NCBI RefSeq assembly: GCF_001411475.1
Contig: NZ_LLWH01000164.1
Span: 1 to 41,023 of the forward strand
Source of the DNA: Pseudomonas endophytica
GTDB taxonomy: Bacteria > Pseudomonadota > Gammaproteobacteria > Pseudomonadales > Pseudomonadaceae
DNA length: 41,023 nt
Reading direction: 5' to 3'
A program made the position numbers and the translations under genes. Positions within the stretch are counted from its first letter, which is position 1, and the number at the start of each line of letters is the position of its first letter. The notes under the pieces are model-generated. The model did no database searches, had not been told where the DNA came from, and was given only the letters and a program-made list of their open reading frames with translations. Of the stretch, positions 16,421 through 24,676 are shown one piece after another.

Positions 16421-16441
16421 GCACAACTCCAGATGTGTGTT

Positions 16442-16516
16442 ACCTCTGCAGTAGCGAGCTTGTCTCGCGAGCTTTTACTGGTTAAAAGATCGCCTGCTCA
16501 AGCAGAGGTGTTTTTT
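16442..16516. repeat. REP-like element with terminator-like hairpin
   Basis: GTAGCGAGCTTGTCTCGCGA (16451-16470) resembles the Pseudomonas REP core. Around it ACCTCTGC (16442-16449) and GCAGAGGT (16502-16509) form an 8-bp inverted repeat followed by six T on the plus strand (16511-16516); a smaller hairpin CTGCT-CA-AGCAG lies at 16494-16505. The element sits in the presumed 5' leader of the minus-strand SDR-MFS transcript. Confidence 0.55.
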
Positions 16517-16565
16517 GTTTAAGCCACTTCACCTTAGGCACTAAAAAGCGTCCAATTGTCATTGA

Positions 16566-16592
16566 TGATCTTGTGATCAAAAAAAATGATCA
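16566..16592. promoter_or_regulatory. TGATC/GATCA dyads between LysR gene and SDR operon
   Basis: TGATC-TTGT-GATCA (16566-16579) is a 14-nt dyad; its right half pairs again with TGATC at 16587-16591 across seven bases. These repeated half-sites lie 37-63 bp upstream of the LysR start in the divergent promoter region, where LysR-type regulators normally bind. The binding assignment is inferred from position. Confidence 0.4.
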
Positions 16593-16628
16593 CCACTCTC
16601 CATTAAGCTTTTTAAACAGAGAAATGTA

Positions 16629-17540
16629 TTGGAAATCAAGCACCTGAAGTCATTTGTTATCTTGGCGCACGAGCTTCACTTCGGCCGCGCAGCGCAGCGT
16701 TTGTCCATCGTGCAACCGGCCTTGAGCATGCAAATCAAACTGCTTGAAGAAGAGTTGGGCGTTCGCTTGTTTGAGCGAAACCGGCACAGCGTGTTGCTTA
16801 CGCAAGTTGGTGCACTGTTTTTGCCTGAAGCGCAGGCGACGCTGCACCAGGCCGCCCATGCCGCAGATGTGGCCAAGGCCAGCGGGCGAGGAGAGATAGG
16901 TCGCGTGCGTCTTGGCTTTGTCTCATCAGTGTTGCCAGAACTCTTACCGACTCTGGTTCGCACCTTACACGCCCGGTTCCCGCGCATTGAATTGGAACTC
17001 AAAGACATGTCAGGCCCGGACCAAGCTAACGCCTTGAAAACCGGCCAATTGGATTTTGGGCTGATGCGTTTACCTGCGGTGATTCCGGGCATCCAAACCC
17101 GCGAGGTATTGCAGGAGAGTTTTATCGTCGCGCTGCCAAGCGACCATCCGCTAGCCGAGCTTGAAAGCGTGCCCGCACTCGAGCTGGCCCGCATCCCGGT
17201 ATTGATCCTTGCGCGACGCTACGCGCCAGGCTTTTACGACGAGCTGATGCAAACGCTGCGCAGCCAAGGTGTAGAGCTGCAAGTCGATTCAGAATTGGGT
17301 GAGTTCACCACCATGTTGGCGTTAGTTTCAGCCGGGTTGGGGGTGGGTTTGCTCCCAGTCAATGCGGGTCGAGCGTTACCCACTAACGTGATCTCAAGAC
17401 CCTTGGACTTGGGTAGCTACAGAGCCACAACCGGCTTGGCTTGGGTGGACTTGAACAGTGCAGTCAAAATGACCGTGTTTAACCTGATCGGTGAGCTGCT
17501 GTTTGACTTAGGTATCAATCGCACTACGCCTATCCTGTAG
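16629..17540 (+). CDS. LysR-family transcriptional regulator
   Basis: 303 residues. The winged helix-turn-helix occupies 1-60 (MEIKHLKSFVILAHELHFGR, AAQRLSIVQPALSMQIKLLE, LGVRLFERNRHSVLLT), followed by the periplasmic-binding-protein-like effector domain. The start is a TTG codon: only this gives the full LysR N-terminus, and no in-frame ATG exists nearby. It is divergent from the SDR-MFS operon, which it most likely controls. The effector is probably the substrate of that operon; its identity is not visible. Confidence 0.9.
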   Translation: MEIKHLKSFVILAHELHFGRAAQRLSIVQPALSMQIKLLEEELGVRLFERNRHSVLLTQVGALFLPEAQATLHQAAHAADVAKASGRGEIGRVRLGFVSSVLPELLPTLVRTLHARFPRIELELKDMSGPDQANALKTGQLDFGLMRLPAVIPGIQTREVLQESFIVALPSDHPLAELESVPALELARIPVLILARRYAPGFYDELMQTLRSQGVELQVDSELGEFTTMLALVSAGLGVGLLPVNAGRALPTNVISRPLDLGSYRATTGLAWVDLNSAVKMTVFNLIGELLFDLGINRTTPIL

Positions 17541-17581
17541 CGCCAGCATCGGTGCCGACACAAAAAATAACAAAGATGAGC

Positions 17582-17641
17582 TGCAGCAGGCTGCGATCTT
17601 TGTTTTGAAGATCAAAAGATCGCGAGCAAGCTAGCTCATAG
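17582..17641. repeat. REP-like cluster of hairpins between convergent genes
   Basis: Three small structures follow each other: GCAGC-AG-GCTGC (17583-17594), GATCTT/AAGATC with a 7-nt loop (17595-17613), and the REP-like arm GATCGCGAGCAAGCTAGCTC (17618-17637). They lie between the convergent LysR and thioesterase genes and may close both transcripts. Confidence 0.55.
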
Positions 17642-17688
17642 AAAATATTAAAAAACATAGAGTTATGTAATAAATCTAATCTAAAAAA

Positions 17689-18186
17689 TCAACTTCGATC
17701 ATGAGCTGCATCGGCTAATTTTTCAGCATCAACGCGCACAAAAATTGAGTCACCCACGGCGGTCAGCACATCACCGGCGTACACCTCGCAGATCACCCGG
17801 GTTTTGCGGCTAACGTCGCCATCAACCCAAGCCCGCAAGGTCAGCGTGATCCCCATCGGGGTCGGTTTGATGAACTTAATCGCTAAATTCCCCGTCACGC
17901 AGTTGATTCGCGGCAAGCTCGCAGGCAAACGATTTTCTGCTCGATAGTGATACGCCATAGCCGTCCAGTTGGAATGGCAATCCACCAGCATCGCAATCAA
18001 CCCGCCATACACCAAGTCAGGCCAGCCGCAATATCGAGCGTCAGGTAAGTGCTCTGCGATAACGTGAATACCGTCCTCATGCCAGTAGCTTTTGATGTGT
18101 AGACCATGTGGGTTGTTGCTGCCGCATCCATAGCAAACGCCATCGGGCGCTGAGGTGTCTTGCAAGGAAGAAGTGATGGGGGTCAT
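17689..18186 (-). CDS. PaaI-type hotdog thioesterase
   Basis: 165 residues. CYGCGSNNPHGLHIKSYW near the N-terminus and DLVYGGLIAMLVDCHSNWTA near the middle are typical of PaaI/YbgC-like hotdog thioesterases, where the second segment forms the long helix carrying the active-site acidic residue; KFIKPTPMG precedes the last strands. It probably hydrolyses an acyl-CoA. The ATG at 18186 has GAGGA 10 nt upstream; the longer frame would need a TTG start at 18213. It diverges from an SDR gene across a 14-bp palindrome, so the two are probably co-regulated. Confidence 0.82.
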   Translation of the reverse strand: MTPITSSLQDTSAPDGVCYGCGSNNPHGLHIKSYWHEDGIHVIAEHLPDARYCGWPDLVYGGLIAMLVDCHSNWTAMAYHYRAENRLPASLPRINCVTGNLAIKFIKPTPMGITLTLRAWVDGDVSRKTRVICEVYAGDVLTAVGDSIFVRVDAEKLADAAHDRS

Positions 18187-18228
18187 AGCGTGATCGTCCT
18201 CATAGGCGTTCAATGGTTGTTGTGACGC

Positions 18229-18242
18229 TTACGTTAACGTAA
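18229..18242. promoter_or_regulatory. Perfect 14-bp palindrome, putative operator
   Basis: TTACGTTAACGTAA is its own reverse complement and lies in the 200-bp divergent region between the thioesterase and SDR genes, 43-56 bp from the thioesterase start. From memory it resembles the sites of MerR-family LiuR regulators of branched-chain acyl-CoA metabolism, but no such regulator is in the window. Confidence 0.5.
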
Positions 18243-18386
18243 TGGTCAGTACAGTGCATCGTTTTACCTAAAGACAGCGTTAGGGAAGAGGCGGGAGTCA
18301 ATCCGCTTTGTTGACGGTCGAACCCAACGTGCGTGTGTTAATGAGCTATCAGCACAGCCCACGATCAATTTTGAGAAGGAAACCTG

Positions 18387-19181
18387 ATGAACATCCAATT
18401 CAATAACAAACGCGCGTTGGTAACGGCCTCAACCGGCGGCATTGGTTATGCGATTGCCCATGGGCTGGCCGAGGCGGGCGCTGACATTATTCTCAATGGC
18501 CGCAGCATTGAGTCTGTGGCTGAAGCCGTCGCCAAACTGACACAAGCGGTGCCAGGCACTTCGGTACAGGGCATTGCGGCGGATCTGAGCACAGCTGAAG
18601 GGGTTGCGACGCTGATACGCGACGCCGGTGAAGTTGATATTTTGGTGAACAATGCAGGTATCTTCGGGCCTCAGGATTTTTATGAGGCCGACGATGAGCT
18701 GTGGGACAGCTACTGGCAAACCAATGTGATGTCTGGAGTTCGCTTAAGCCGTGCTTTACTCCCGGCAATGGTCAAAAAAGGCTGGGGCCGAGTGGTGTTC
18801 ATGTCGTCAGAGTCTGCGCGCAATATTCCAGCGGACATGATTCATTACGGGGTGTCTAAGACCGCCTTGCTGGCGTTGGCGCGCGGTTTGGCCAAGCGCG
18901 TCGCAGGCAGTGGAGTCACTGTGAACAGCGTGTTGCCGGGGCCAACACTGTCTGACGGGGTTGCGAACATGCTGAAAGACGAGGTTGAGCGCACGGGTAA
19001 AACCCTCGAGTCGGTTGCGACTGCATTCGTTTTACAACAGCGGCCCAGCTCGATCATTCAGCGCGCAGCAACGGTGGAAGAAGTCGCCAACATGGTCGTC
19101 TACGTGTGCTCACCTCAAGCGTCGGCGACGACAGGGGCAGCACTGCGAGTAGACGGCGGTGTGGTGGATGACATCGTCTGA
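18387..19181 (+). CDS. SDR-family oxidoreductase
   Basis: 264 residues. Cofactor motif TASTGGIG (13-20), NNAG (88-91) and catalytic residues S140/S141, Y154 and K158 (YGVSK) are intact. The conserved C-terminal SSIIQRAATVEEVANMVVYV and DGGVV close the fold. It is a NAD(P)H-dependent dehydrogenase/reductase of unknown substrate. AAGGAAACC sits just before the start. It diverges from the PaaI-type thioesterase and converges on the oxaloacetate decarboxylase gene. Pairing with a thioesterase hints at an acyl substrate. Confidence 0.85.
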   Translation: MNIQFNNKRALVTASTGGIGYAIAHGLAEAGADIILNGRSIESVAEAVAKLTQAVPGTSVQGIAADLSTAEGVATLIRDAGEVDILVNNAGIFGPQDFYEADDELWDSYWQTNVMSGVRLSRALLPAMVKKGWGRVVFMSSESARNIPADMIHYGVSKTALLALARGLAKRVAGSGVTVNSVLPGPTLSDGVANMLKDEVERTGKTLESVATAFVLQQRPSSIIQRAATVEEVANMVVYVCSPQASATTGAALRVDGGVVDDIV

Positions 19182-19266
19182 CGTAGCGCTATAAAAGCGG
19201 TCGTTATCCCGCCACCGGTGTTTCAACGTGGCGAGGATGCGACCCTCTGAGCAATCGTCCTCAACA

Positions 19267-20136
19267 TCACTCTTTTACGTCCATGAACTCTTTAGCCCAC
19301 GCCACGTAATCTTCTGGCTGAGTGTAGGTGTGGGTCAATTCTGTAGCGCTAAGGTTATCTGTGCTGTTAGTCAGGTGTCGCTGCGCGCGCAAGCAGTCGT
19401 AGGTGGCTTTAATCGAGGCAAAGTAAGCTGCATGACCGGCTACAACAATACGTACGCCCAAGCTGGCCAAATGTTGGCTGTCGCTGAGTTTCGGGTTGCC
19501 GTAGGTCACCAGCATCAATGGAATTGTGAGGTTTTCTGAGATTTTCTCTAGCTGTTCGAAATCATCGACACCCACGAGGCAAATTCCGTCGGCCCCGGCT
19601 TTTTCATAAGCCCGTGTACGCTCAATGACCTCTTCGGTCGATAAAACACCTGCGTTGGTTCGCGCGATGATTGAGAGTGCAGGGTCGACCCGCGCTTCAA
19701 TAGCGGCCTTGACCTTGCCAATACCTTCTTCAACAGAAATAAGATCGGTCGATTTGCGCGAAAATTGCGCCGGTAGCAGGGTGTCCTCAATCGTCAGCGC
19801 CGCGACCCCAGCTCGCTCGAGTTCTTCAACGGTGCGCATTACATTCAGCGCGTTGCCGTAGCCGTGGTCAGCATCTGCAATGACAGGCAACTGAGCGACA
19901 CGGCCGATACGGGTGGCCTGCTCGACGAACTCGCTCAGTGTAATAAGGGCAAAATCGGGGGCTGCCAACACCTGCAGCGATGCCACGGAGCCTCCGAGGA
20001 TGCCGACCTCAAAGCCTAAGTCTGCTGCGATACGTGCGGACATTGGGTCAAAAACCGACGCTGTTTCAACGCACGCTGGCGTGGAAAGCAATTGACGAAA
20101 GTTATTGCGAAGAGCGGTGTGTGACTGCTTGGGCAT
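19267..20136 (-). CDS. Oxaloacetate decarboxylase, PEP mutase/isocitrate lyase superfamily
   Basis: 289 residues. The isocitrate lyase/PEP mutase fold is shown by [21 protein letters not shown], the metal-site segment [16 protein letters not shown] and LTIEDTLLP. Length and sequence pattern agree with the Pseudomonas PA4872-type enzyme, a Mg-dependent oxaloacetate decarboxylase giving pyruvate and CO2. It lacks the KKCGH loop of true isocitrate and methylisocitrate lyases. AGGAAA precedes the ATG. It stands alone, divergent from the betaine-type ABC operon across 275 bp. Confidence 0.85.
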   Translation of the reverse strand: MPKQSHTALRNNFRQLLSTPACVETASVFDPMSARIAADLGFEVGILGGSVASLQVLAAPDFALITLSEFVEQATRIGRVAQLPVIADADHGYGNALNVMRTVEELERAGVAALTIEDTLLPAQFSRKSTDLISVEEGIGKVKAAIEARVDPALSIIARTNAGVLSTEEVIERTRAYEKAGADGICLVGVDDFEQLEKISENLTIPLMLVTYGNPKLSDSQHLASLGVRIVVAGHAAYFASIKATYDCLRAQRHLTNSTDNLSATELTHTYTQPEDYVAWAKEFMDVKE

Positions 20137-20308
20137 GATCTTTCCTGTTTCTGGCCATCATCGAAATACGATCTATGCCTATTCGTGGTACTGCGAGACT
20201 ACCACGCAGCAAAACATAGAAACATGACGTTTCAGAATGGCTCATGCCGAAACTGCATACAGGGCATAGCGCGTGTAGCCGGTGTCGGATGATGTACTGC
20301 AGTCGGCG

Positions 20309-20332
20309 CAACTGTTGGACTACCAACAGTTG
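20309..20332. promoter_or_regulatory. Perfect 10-bp inverted repeat, operator or hairpin
   Basis: CAACTGTTGG-ACTA-CCAACAGTTG is a perfect 10-bp dyad with a 4-nt centre, 80 bp before the fused ABC gene and 173 bp before the divergent oxaloacetate decarboxylase start. A second, 6-bp dyad GTGGTA/TACCAC lies at about 20185-20205. The longer one looks like a repressor operator for the ABC operon; as RNA it would also fold strongly. Confidence 0.5.
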
Positions 20333-20411
20333 TTCAGCATTTTGCTCCCCTAGTCTGTTTAATCCAGAGCAGTAGATTGCCGGTTCCCGCGCATTTACGG
20401 GCTCTAAAGGG

Positions 20412-22583
20412 TTGGCATGTTTGCTGCTATCTCATGGTCAAGCGCCGTGTGGCGAAAGTGGGTGCGCCACAGACATGAGAGGTAGGTTTCAATTGCAGTC
20501 AGTCAAACGTCAAACACAAAGAGCCAGCCCATTCGCATCTATTCAAGGAGCAACTGACGCCACTCACCCTCAAACCACGGTTGTAGATTCAAGCGACATC
20601 GCTGTGGCGTTCACCGGTGTGACCAAGATCTATGCCGGTGGCAAAGATCGCCAGGCTCATCGCGCCGTAGACGACGTTACGTTGCACATCAAACATGGCG
20701 AAATACTCTGCCTGATGGGCAGTTCAGGCAGCGGCAAGTCAACCTTATTGCGTCACGTTAACGGCCTTATCGAGCCCAGTGCAGGCGAGGTATGCGTTGA
20801 AGGTCAGCCCATCAGCAGCCTGGACTCAGAAGCGCTGAGAAGTCTTCGCGCCCGTAAAATCGGTATGGTGTTTCAGAACTTCGGTCTGCTGCCGCATCGC
20901 ACTGTGCGAGACAACGTCGCCTTGCCGTTGTTGTTGCGCGGCGAGTCAGAAGCACTCAGCCATGAAGCGGCGCAAGCGCAATTAGTCGCCGTTGGTTTGC
21001 AAGACTGGGCTGAGCGGTTTCCGCATGAACTGTCGGGAGGGATGCAGCAGCGGGTTGGATTGGCCCGTGCACTGGTGAGCAAGCCCGATATTTTGCTAAT
21101 GGACGAACCCTTCAGTGCGCTGGACCCGACGATTCGCCGAGAGCTGCAAGGGCATTTCCTGCAACTGGTTCGCGAGCGCAACATCACCACGCTGCTGGTC
21201 ACCCATGACCCCGCAGAAGCCCTGCGCATGGGGGATCGAATCGCGGTGCTGCGCCACGGGCGGCTGATTCAAGTCGGCACCCCAGAACAACTGCTCGAAT
21301 CGCCCGTTGACGCTGGTGTTGCCAACTTTTTCGATAACAGCCCCAGCGTTGTCAACACAGCGCTGCCGCCTGTTGCACAGCCCGCTACGGCCCAACAAAC
21401 AGTTAAGCCCAATGCCTCTTCTCACTGGTTGCGCAACCTCTTGCTTGGTCCCGCGAGTGCCGTGACAGTCGCCAGTTCGGGGGTGTTTTGGCTCGGGCTG
21501 TTGCTGGAGCTTCTGGCACTCAGTGGGATCGGCAAAGGGCTGATCACACACGACCTGCCTCTTGTCGGGCTTGGTTTTGCGGGTTTGCTCGTCAGTCGCC
21601 TGGGGACTCTTTGGCTGATACGGCAAAAAAAATCGCTGCATAAAAACGTGTGGCCAGCGCTCAGCCTGTTGGTGGTCTGTGAAGGTTTAACGTTGTGGTA
21701 CGCACTGGCGCCTGGCACTCAAAGCATCCTTATTCAGTTTCCGGACAACCGTGACCTGTTTATGTCGGTCGCTAACTTTATTGATGAGGTGATCAGTACC
21801 TTACAAGTCCAATTCGAAGGTGCTTTCACGGGGATCATTATTGTTGTACGCACAGTGATCGAAACCGTGGAGGCTGTATTAAGTGGCTTGCCTTGGCCTG
21901 TGCTTGCGTTGGTTTTGGTGTTTAGCGCGTGGCGCTCGGCCGGCGTTGTGCTGGCGCTTACCACTGCTTTCGCCGTGGCTTACGTCGGAGTGTTTGGGTT
22001 CTGGGAGCGAACTATTTCAACGGTGGCACTGGTTGGCGCATCGGTGCTTTTGTCGCTACTGATAGGGATCCCTATCGGCATCCTTCTGGCCAAAAACGCG
22101 GCGGCTAGACGCGTGTTTACACCGTTGTTGGATGTGATGCAGACACTGCCGACGTTTGTGTACTTGATTCCCGCCGTTGCGTTCTTTTCTGTGGGCAAGA
22201 CGCCTGCGGTGATTGCCACGGTGATCTTTGCGCTGGCACCGATGATCCGGCTGACAACACTGGGGATCCAAGGTGTGCCCAAAGCGGCTGTTGAAGCTGC
22301 AGTCGCCCACGGCGCAACGGCCTGGCAGACCCTGACCCAAGTAGAGCTGCCGTTGGCGACCCGATCATTACTGCTGGGCGTCAACCAGACCATTGTGATG
22401 AGCCTTTCGATGGTGGTGGTTGCAGCGCTGATTGGCGCTGGCGGCTTGGGCTACGACGTGATGACAGCGTTACGCAACATTAACGGCGGGCAAGGTTTAC
22501 TGGCAGGTATTGCCATCGTGTTCTGTGCCTTGGTGCCAGACCGCATCATTCAAGCAACATTGAACAAACAGTCTTTTCATTAA
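20412..22583 (+). CDS. Fused ATPase-permease, glycine betaine-type ABC importer
   Basis: 723 residues joining two normally separate subunits. The ATPase half (about 62-320) has Walker A GSSGSGKS (103-110), signature LSGGMQQ (207-213), Walker B with D231-E232 and the ProV/ChoV-like text RKIGMVFQNFGLLPHRTVRDN. The permease half (about 345-720) has an extra hydrophobic block, then the ProW-type BPD_transp_1 domain with DVMQTLPTFVYLIPAVAFFS and the EAA loop EAAVAHGATAWQTLTQVELP. It should import a quaternary amine or sulfonium compound together with the binding protein 20 bp downstream. AAAGGG lies 5 nt before the ATG used, but the first 60 residues look non-conserved, so the true start may be further in. 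Confidence 0.88.
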   Translation: MACLLLSHGQAPCGESGCATDMRGRFQLQSVKRQTQRASPFASIQGATDATHPQTTVVDSSDIAVAFTGVTKIYAGGKDRQAHRAVDDVTLHIKHGEILCLMGSSGSGKSTLLRHVNGLIEPSAGEVCVEGQPISSLDSEALRSLRARKIGMVFQNFGLLPHRTVRDNVALPLLLRGESEALSHEAAQAQLVAVGLQDWAERFPHELSGGMQQRVGLARALVSKPDILLMDEPFSALDPTIRRELQGHFLQLVRERNITTLLVTHDPAEALRMGDRIAVLRHGRLIQVGTPEQLLESPVDAGVANFFDNSPSVVNTALPPVAQPATAQQTVKPNASSHWLRNLLLGPASAVTVASSGVFWLGLLLELLALSGIGKGLITHDLPLVGLGFAGLLVSRLGTLWLIRQKKSLHKNVWPALSLLVVCEGLTLWYALAPGTQSILIQFPDNRDLFMSVANFIDEVISTLQVQFEGAFTGIIIVVRTVIETVEAVLSGLPWPVLALVLVFSAWRSAGVVLALTTAFAVAYVGVFGFWERTISTVALVGASVLLSLLIGIPIGILLAKNAAARRVFTPLLDVMQTLPTFVYLIPAVAFFSVGKTPAVIATVIFALAPMIRLTTLGIQGVPKAAVEAAVAHGATAWQTLTQVELPLATRSLLLGVNQTIVMSLSMVVVAALIGAGGLGYDVMTALRNINGGQGLLAGIAIVFCALVPDRIIQATLNKQSFH

Positions 22584-22603
22584 GCCTCTGGGGTTAAGCA
22601 GTC

Positions 22604-23638
22604 ATGGGTAAATTTAAGTCAAGCACCACCTTAGCGGCTGCCTTTCTTAGCGCGTTGCTTACGGCGGGTACAGCGAGCGCGAAAGAACACATTGTAATCG
22701 GCGAGCAGAACTGGACAGGGGCTGTGCTGATTCAGCACATCTTGGGTGACGTTATAAAAACCAGGTTGGATGGCGATGTTTCTTATTTAGCGGGCGATGT
22801 GGCCGTTCTGTTTGCCGCGGCCGCTAAAGATAACGGTGCAGTCGATGTACTGGCCGATATCTGGATGCCCAATCAGTCAGCCGCCTGGGCTAAATATGTC
22901 GACGGCGGAGCAAAAAATCTGGTGCCGAATAAACCGTATACCGGGGAGCAAGGCTTCTATATCCCAGGCTACCTACAGGATAAGTACAACGTTAAAACCG
23001 TTTACGACCTTGCCAAGCCAGAAGTCGCCAAACTGTTCGCGCCAGTGGGCTCTAATAAGGGTGAGTTATTGGTGGGGCCGGCTGGATGGGAGTCAACCTA
23101 CATTGGCCAGGTAAAAGCCAAGGATTACGGCTTTGCTGACAAGTTCGAGCCTGTGTCCACAGAAGCCTCGGTAACGTATGCCAAGCTTGCGGCCGCTTAC
23201 AAAGCTCAGCGTGGCGCAGTGTTTTACGCCTATACACCCGACTGGATCTTTTCTGCCTATGATCTGCGCCGCTTAGAAGAGCCCGCTTTTGACGGATATG
23301 CCCAAGACAACAAAAAGGGCGATCCGCTGTATAAAGCCGACGGCTGCTGGTACTTCATCAGCCCGACGGTTGACCCTGACTGGCTGAAAAAGAGTCACAT
23401 CAACTGCGCTTATCCAGATGCCAAAGTCTATGTCTTGAGTGCCCGCTCCCTTGAAAAGCGAGCCCCTCGCATTGCCAAGTTCCTTCAGAACGTAAGCTTC
23501 GATACCAAAGACTTGAGCGAATTATTGCGTCAGGTTGAACAAGACAAGCAGCCTGCTGAAACCGTGGCCAGCAACTGGGTCAAAGCCAATGGTACGAAGG
23601 TTGATCGCTGGCTCGAGACTCAACAGGAGGCCAATTAA
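22604..23638 (+). CDS. Glycine betaine/choline-type substrate-binding protein (ProX/OpuAC)
   Basis: 344 residues with a signal peptide (1-26, ending TASA). The OpuAC fold begins KEHIVIGEQNWTGAVLIQHI, and aromatic segments such as DIWMPNQSAAW, GWESTYIG, YAYTPDWIF and DGCWYF supply the tryptophan/tyrosine residues that cage quaternary ammonium groups in this family. It captures the ligand in the periplasm for the fused transporter. It overlaps the start of the homocysteine methyltransferase (TAATG), so the ligand may be a methyl donor. Choice among betaine, carnitine, choline, stachydrine, DMSP or S-methylmethionine is not possible by eye. Confidence 0.88.
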   Translation: MGKFKSSTTLAAAFLSALLTAGTASAKEHIVIGEQNWTGAVLIQHILGDVIKTRLDGDVSYLAGDVAVLFAAAAKDNGAVDVLADIWMPNQSAAWAKYVDGGAKNLVPNKPYTGEQGFYIPGYLQDKYNVKTVYDLAKPEVAKLFAPVGSNKGELLVGPAGWESTYIGQVKAKDYGFADKFEPVSTEASVTYAKLAAAYKAQRGAVFYAYTPDWIFSAYDLRRLEEPAFDGYAQDNKKGDPLYKADGCWYFISPTVDPDWLKKSHINCAYPDAKVYVLSARSLEKRAPRIAKFLQNVSFDTKDLSELLRQVEQDKQPAETVASNWVKANGTKVDRWLETQQEAN

Positions 23639-24561
23639 TGAGCACTCGCAAGTTGACCCTGCTAGACGGTGGGATGGGCCGTGAACTGGAGCGTAGCGGT
23701 GCGCCTTTCCGGCAACCGGAGTGGTCAGCCCTGGCGCTGATAGAGTCGCCCGCCCATGTACTGCAAGCGCACCGGGCATTCATCGACGCTGGCGCTCAGG
23801 TCATTACTACTAACAGTTATGCCGTGGTGCCATTCCACATTGGAGAAGAGCGTTTTGCCGCGTCAGGGCAGGCGTTAGCCAGCCTTGCTGGGCGTCTTGC
23901 ACGCGAAGCGGCCGATCAAACTGAAGGGGTCGCGGTGGCTGGGTCACTGCCGCCTGTTGGCGGCTCGTACCGCCCAGACCTAGTGGATGCGGATCGCTCA
24001 TTGGAGGTCTTGCAAGAGCTGGTAGGCGGATTGGCAGCGCATGTGGACTTTTGGCTTGCAGAAACGTTAAGCGCATTATCCGAAGCCCATGCCGTAAAAA
24101 AGGCGTTGGCCGATGACAACAAACCGTTGTGGCTGTCTTTCACGTTGGCCGATGGACTTGAGTCCGGTGCAGCCCCGCAATTGCGCTCTGGAGAACGCGT
24201 CGAAGAGGCGGTAGCGGTGGCACTGAAGTTGGGCGCAAGTGCCTTACTGTTTAACTGCAGCCAGCCCGAAAGCATGGGCGCGGCGATCAAAGAGGCCACA
24301 CGTGTGTTGGGTGAAAACCCACAGGCGCTACGCCTGGGCGTTTATGCCAACGCCTTCCCGGTGGTTAGCGCAGAAGCCGAAGCCAACTCAACGTTGTTGA
24401 CGATACGCGCCGACCTTGGGCCTGCGGCTTATCTACAATGGGCCCAGCAGTGGGTTGAGCAGGGTGCCAGTATCGTCGGTGGCTGCTGCGGAATTGGCCC
24501 CGAACACATCGCTGAATTGGCAAGCCATTTACAGGACCAAACAACAGCAGCGGTCTACTGA
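23638..24561 (+). CDS. Homocysteine S-methyltransferase family protein
   Basis: 307 residues, close to MmuM. The zinc-binding cysteines are all present: C207 (LFNCSQPE) and C283-C284 (GGCCGIGPEHI); LLDGGMGRELERSG is the family N-terminus. It should move a methyl group from a betaine or sulfonium donor to homocysteine (or a related thiol), making methionine in the cytoplasm. AGGAGG precedes its ATG, which overlaps the stop of the binding-protein gene, so importer and methyltransferase are made together. That arrangement suggests the imported compound is the methyl donor. The domain family is secure; the donor is inferred. Confidence 0.88.
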   Translation: MSTRKLTLLDGGMGRELERSGAPFRQPEWSALALIESPAHVLQAHRAFIDAGAQVITTNSYAVVPFHIGEERFAASGQALASLAGRLAREAADQTEGVAVAGSLPPVGGSYRPDLVDADRSLEVLQELVGGLAAHVDFWLAETLSALSEAHAVKKALADDNKPLWLSFTLADGLESGAAPQLRSGERVEEAVAVALKLGASALLFNCSQPESMGAAIKEATRVLGENPQALRLGVYANAFPVVSAEAEANSTLLTIRADLGPAAYLQWAQQWVEQGASIVGGCCGIGPEHIAELASHLQDQTTAAVY

Positions 24562-24676
24562 GTTAAAGCCTTGAACGAGTCACTGAAGTGCGTTGACTGC
24601 CAAACATCTCGTTGCAATTGAGCGCAAAAATGGGTTAAACCCACGGCACGAACTTACGGTAAATCAAGGCATTTCA

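Noticed and set aside
20102..20326. 74-residue minus-strand open frame upstream of oxaloacetate decarboxylase
   Set aside because: No family, no ribosome site, and it covers the start region of the decarboxylase and part of the dyad; treated as noncoding promoter region.
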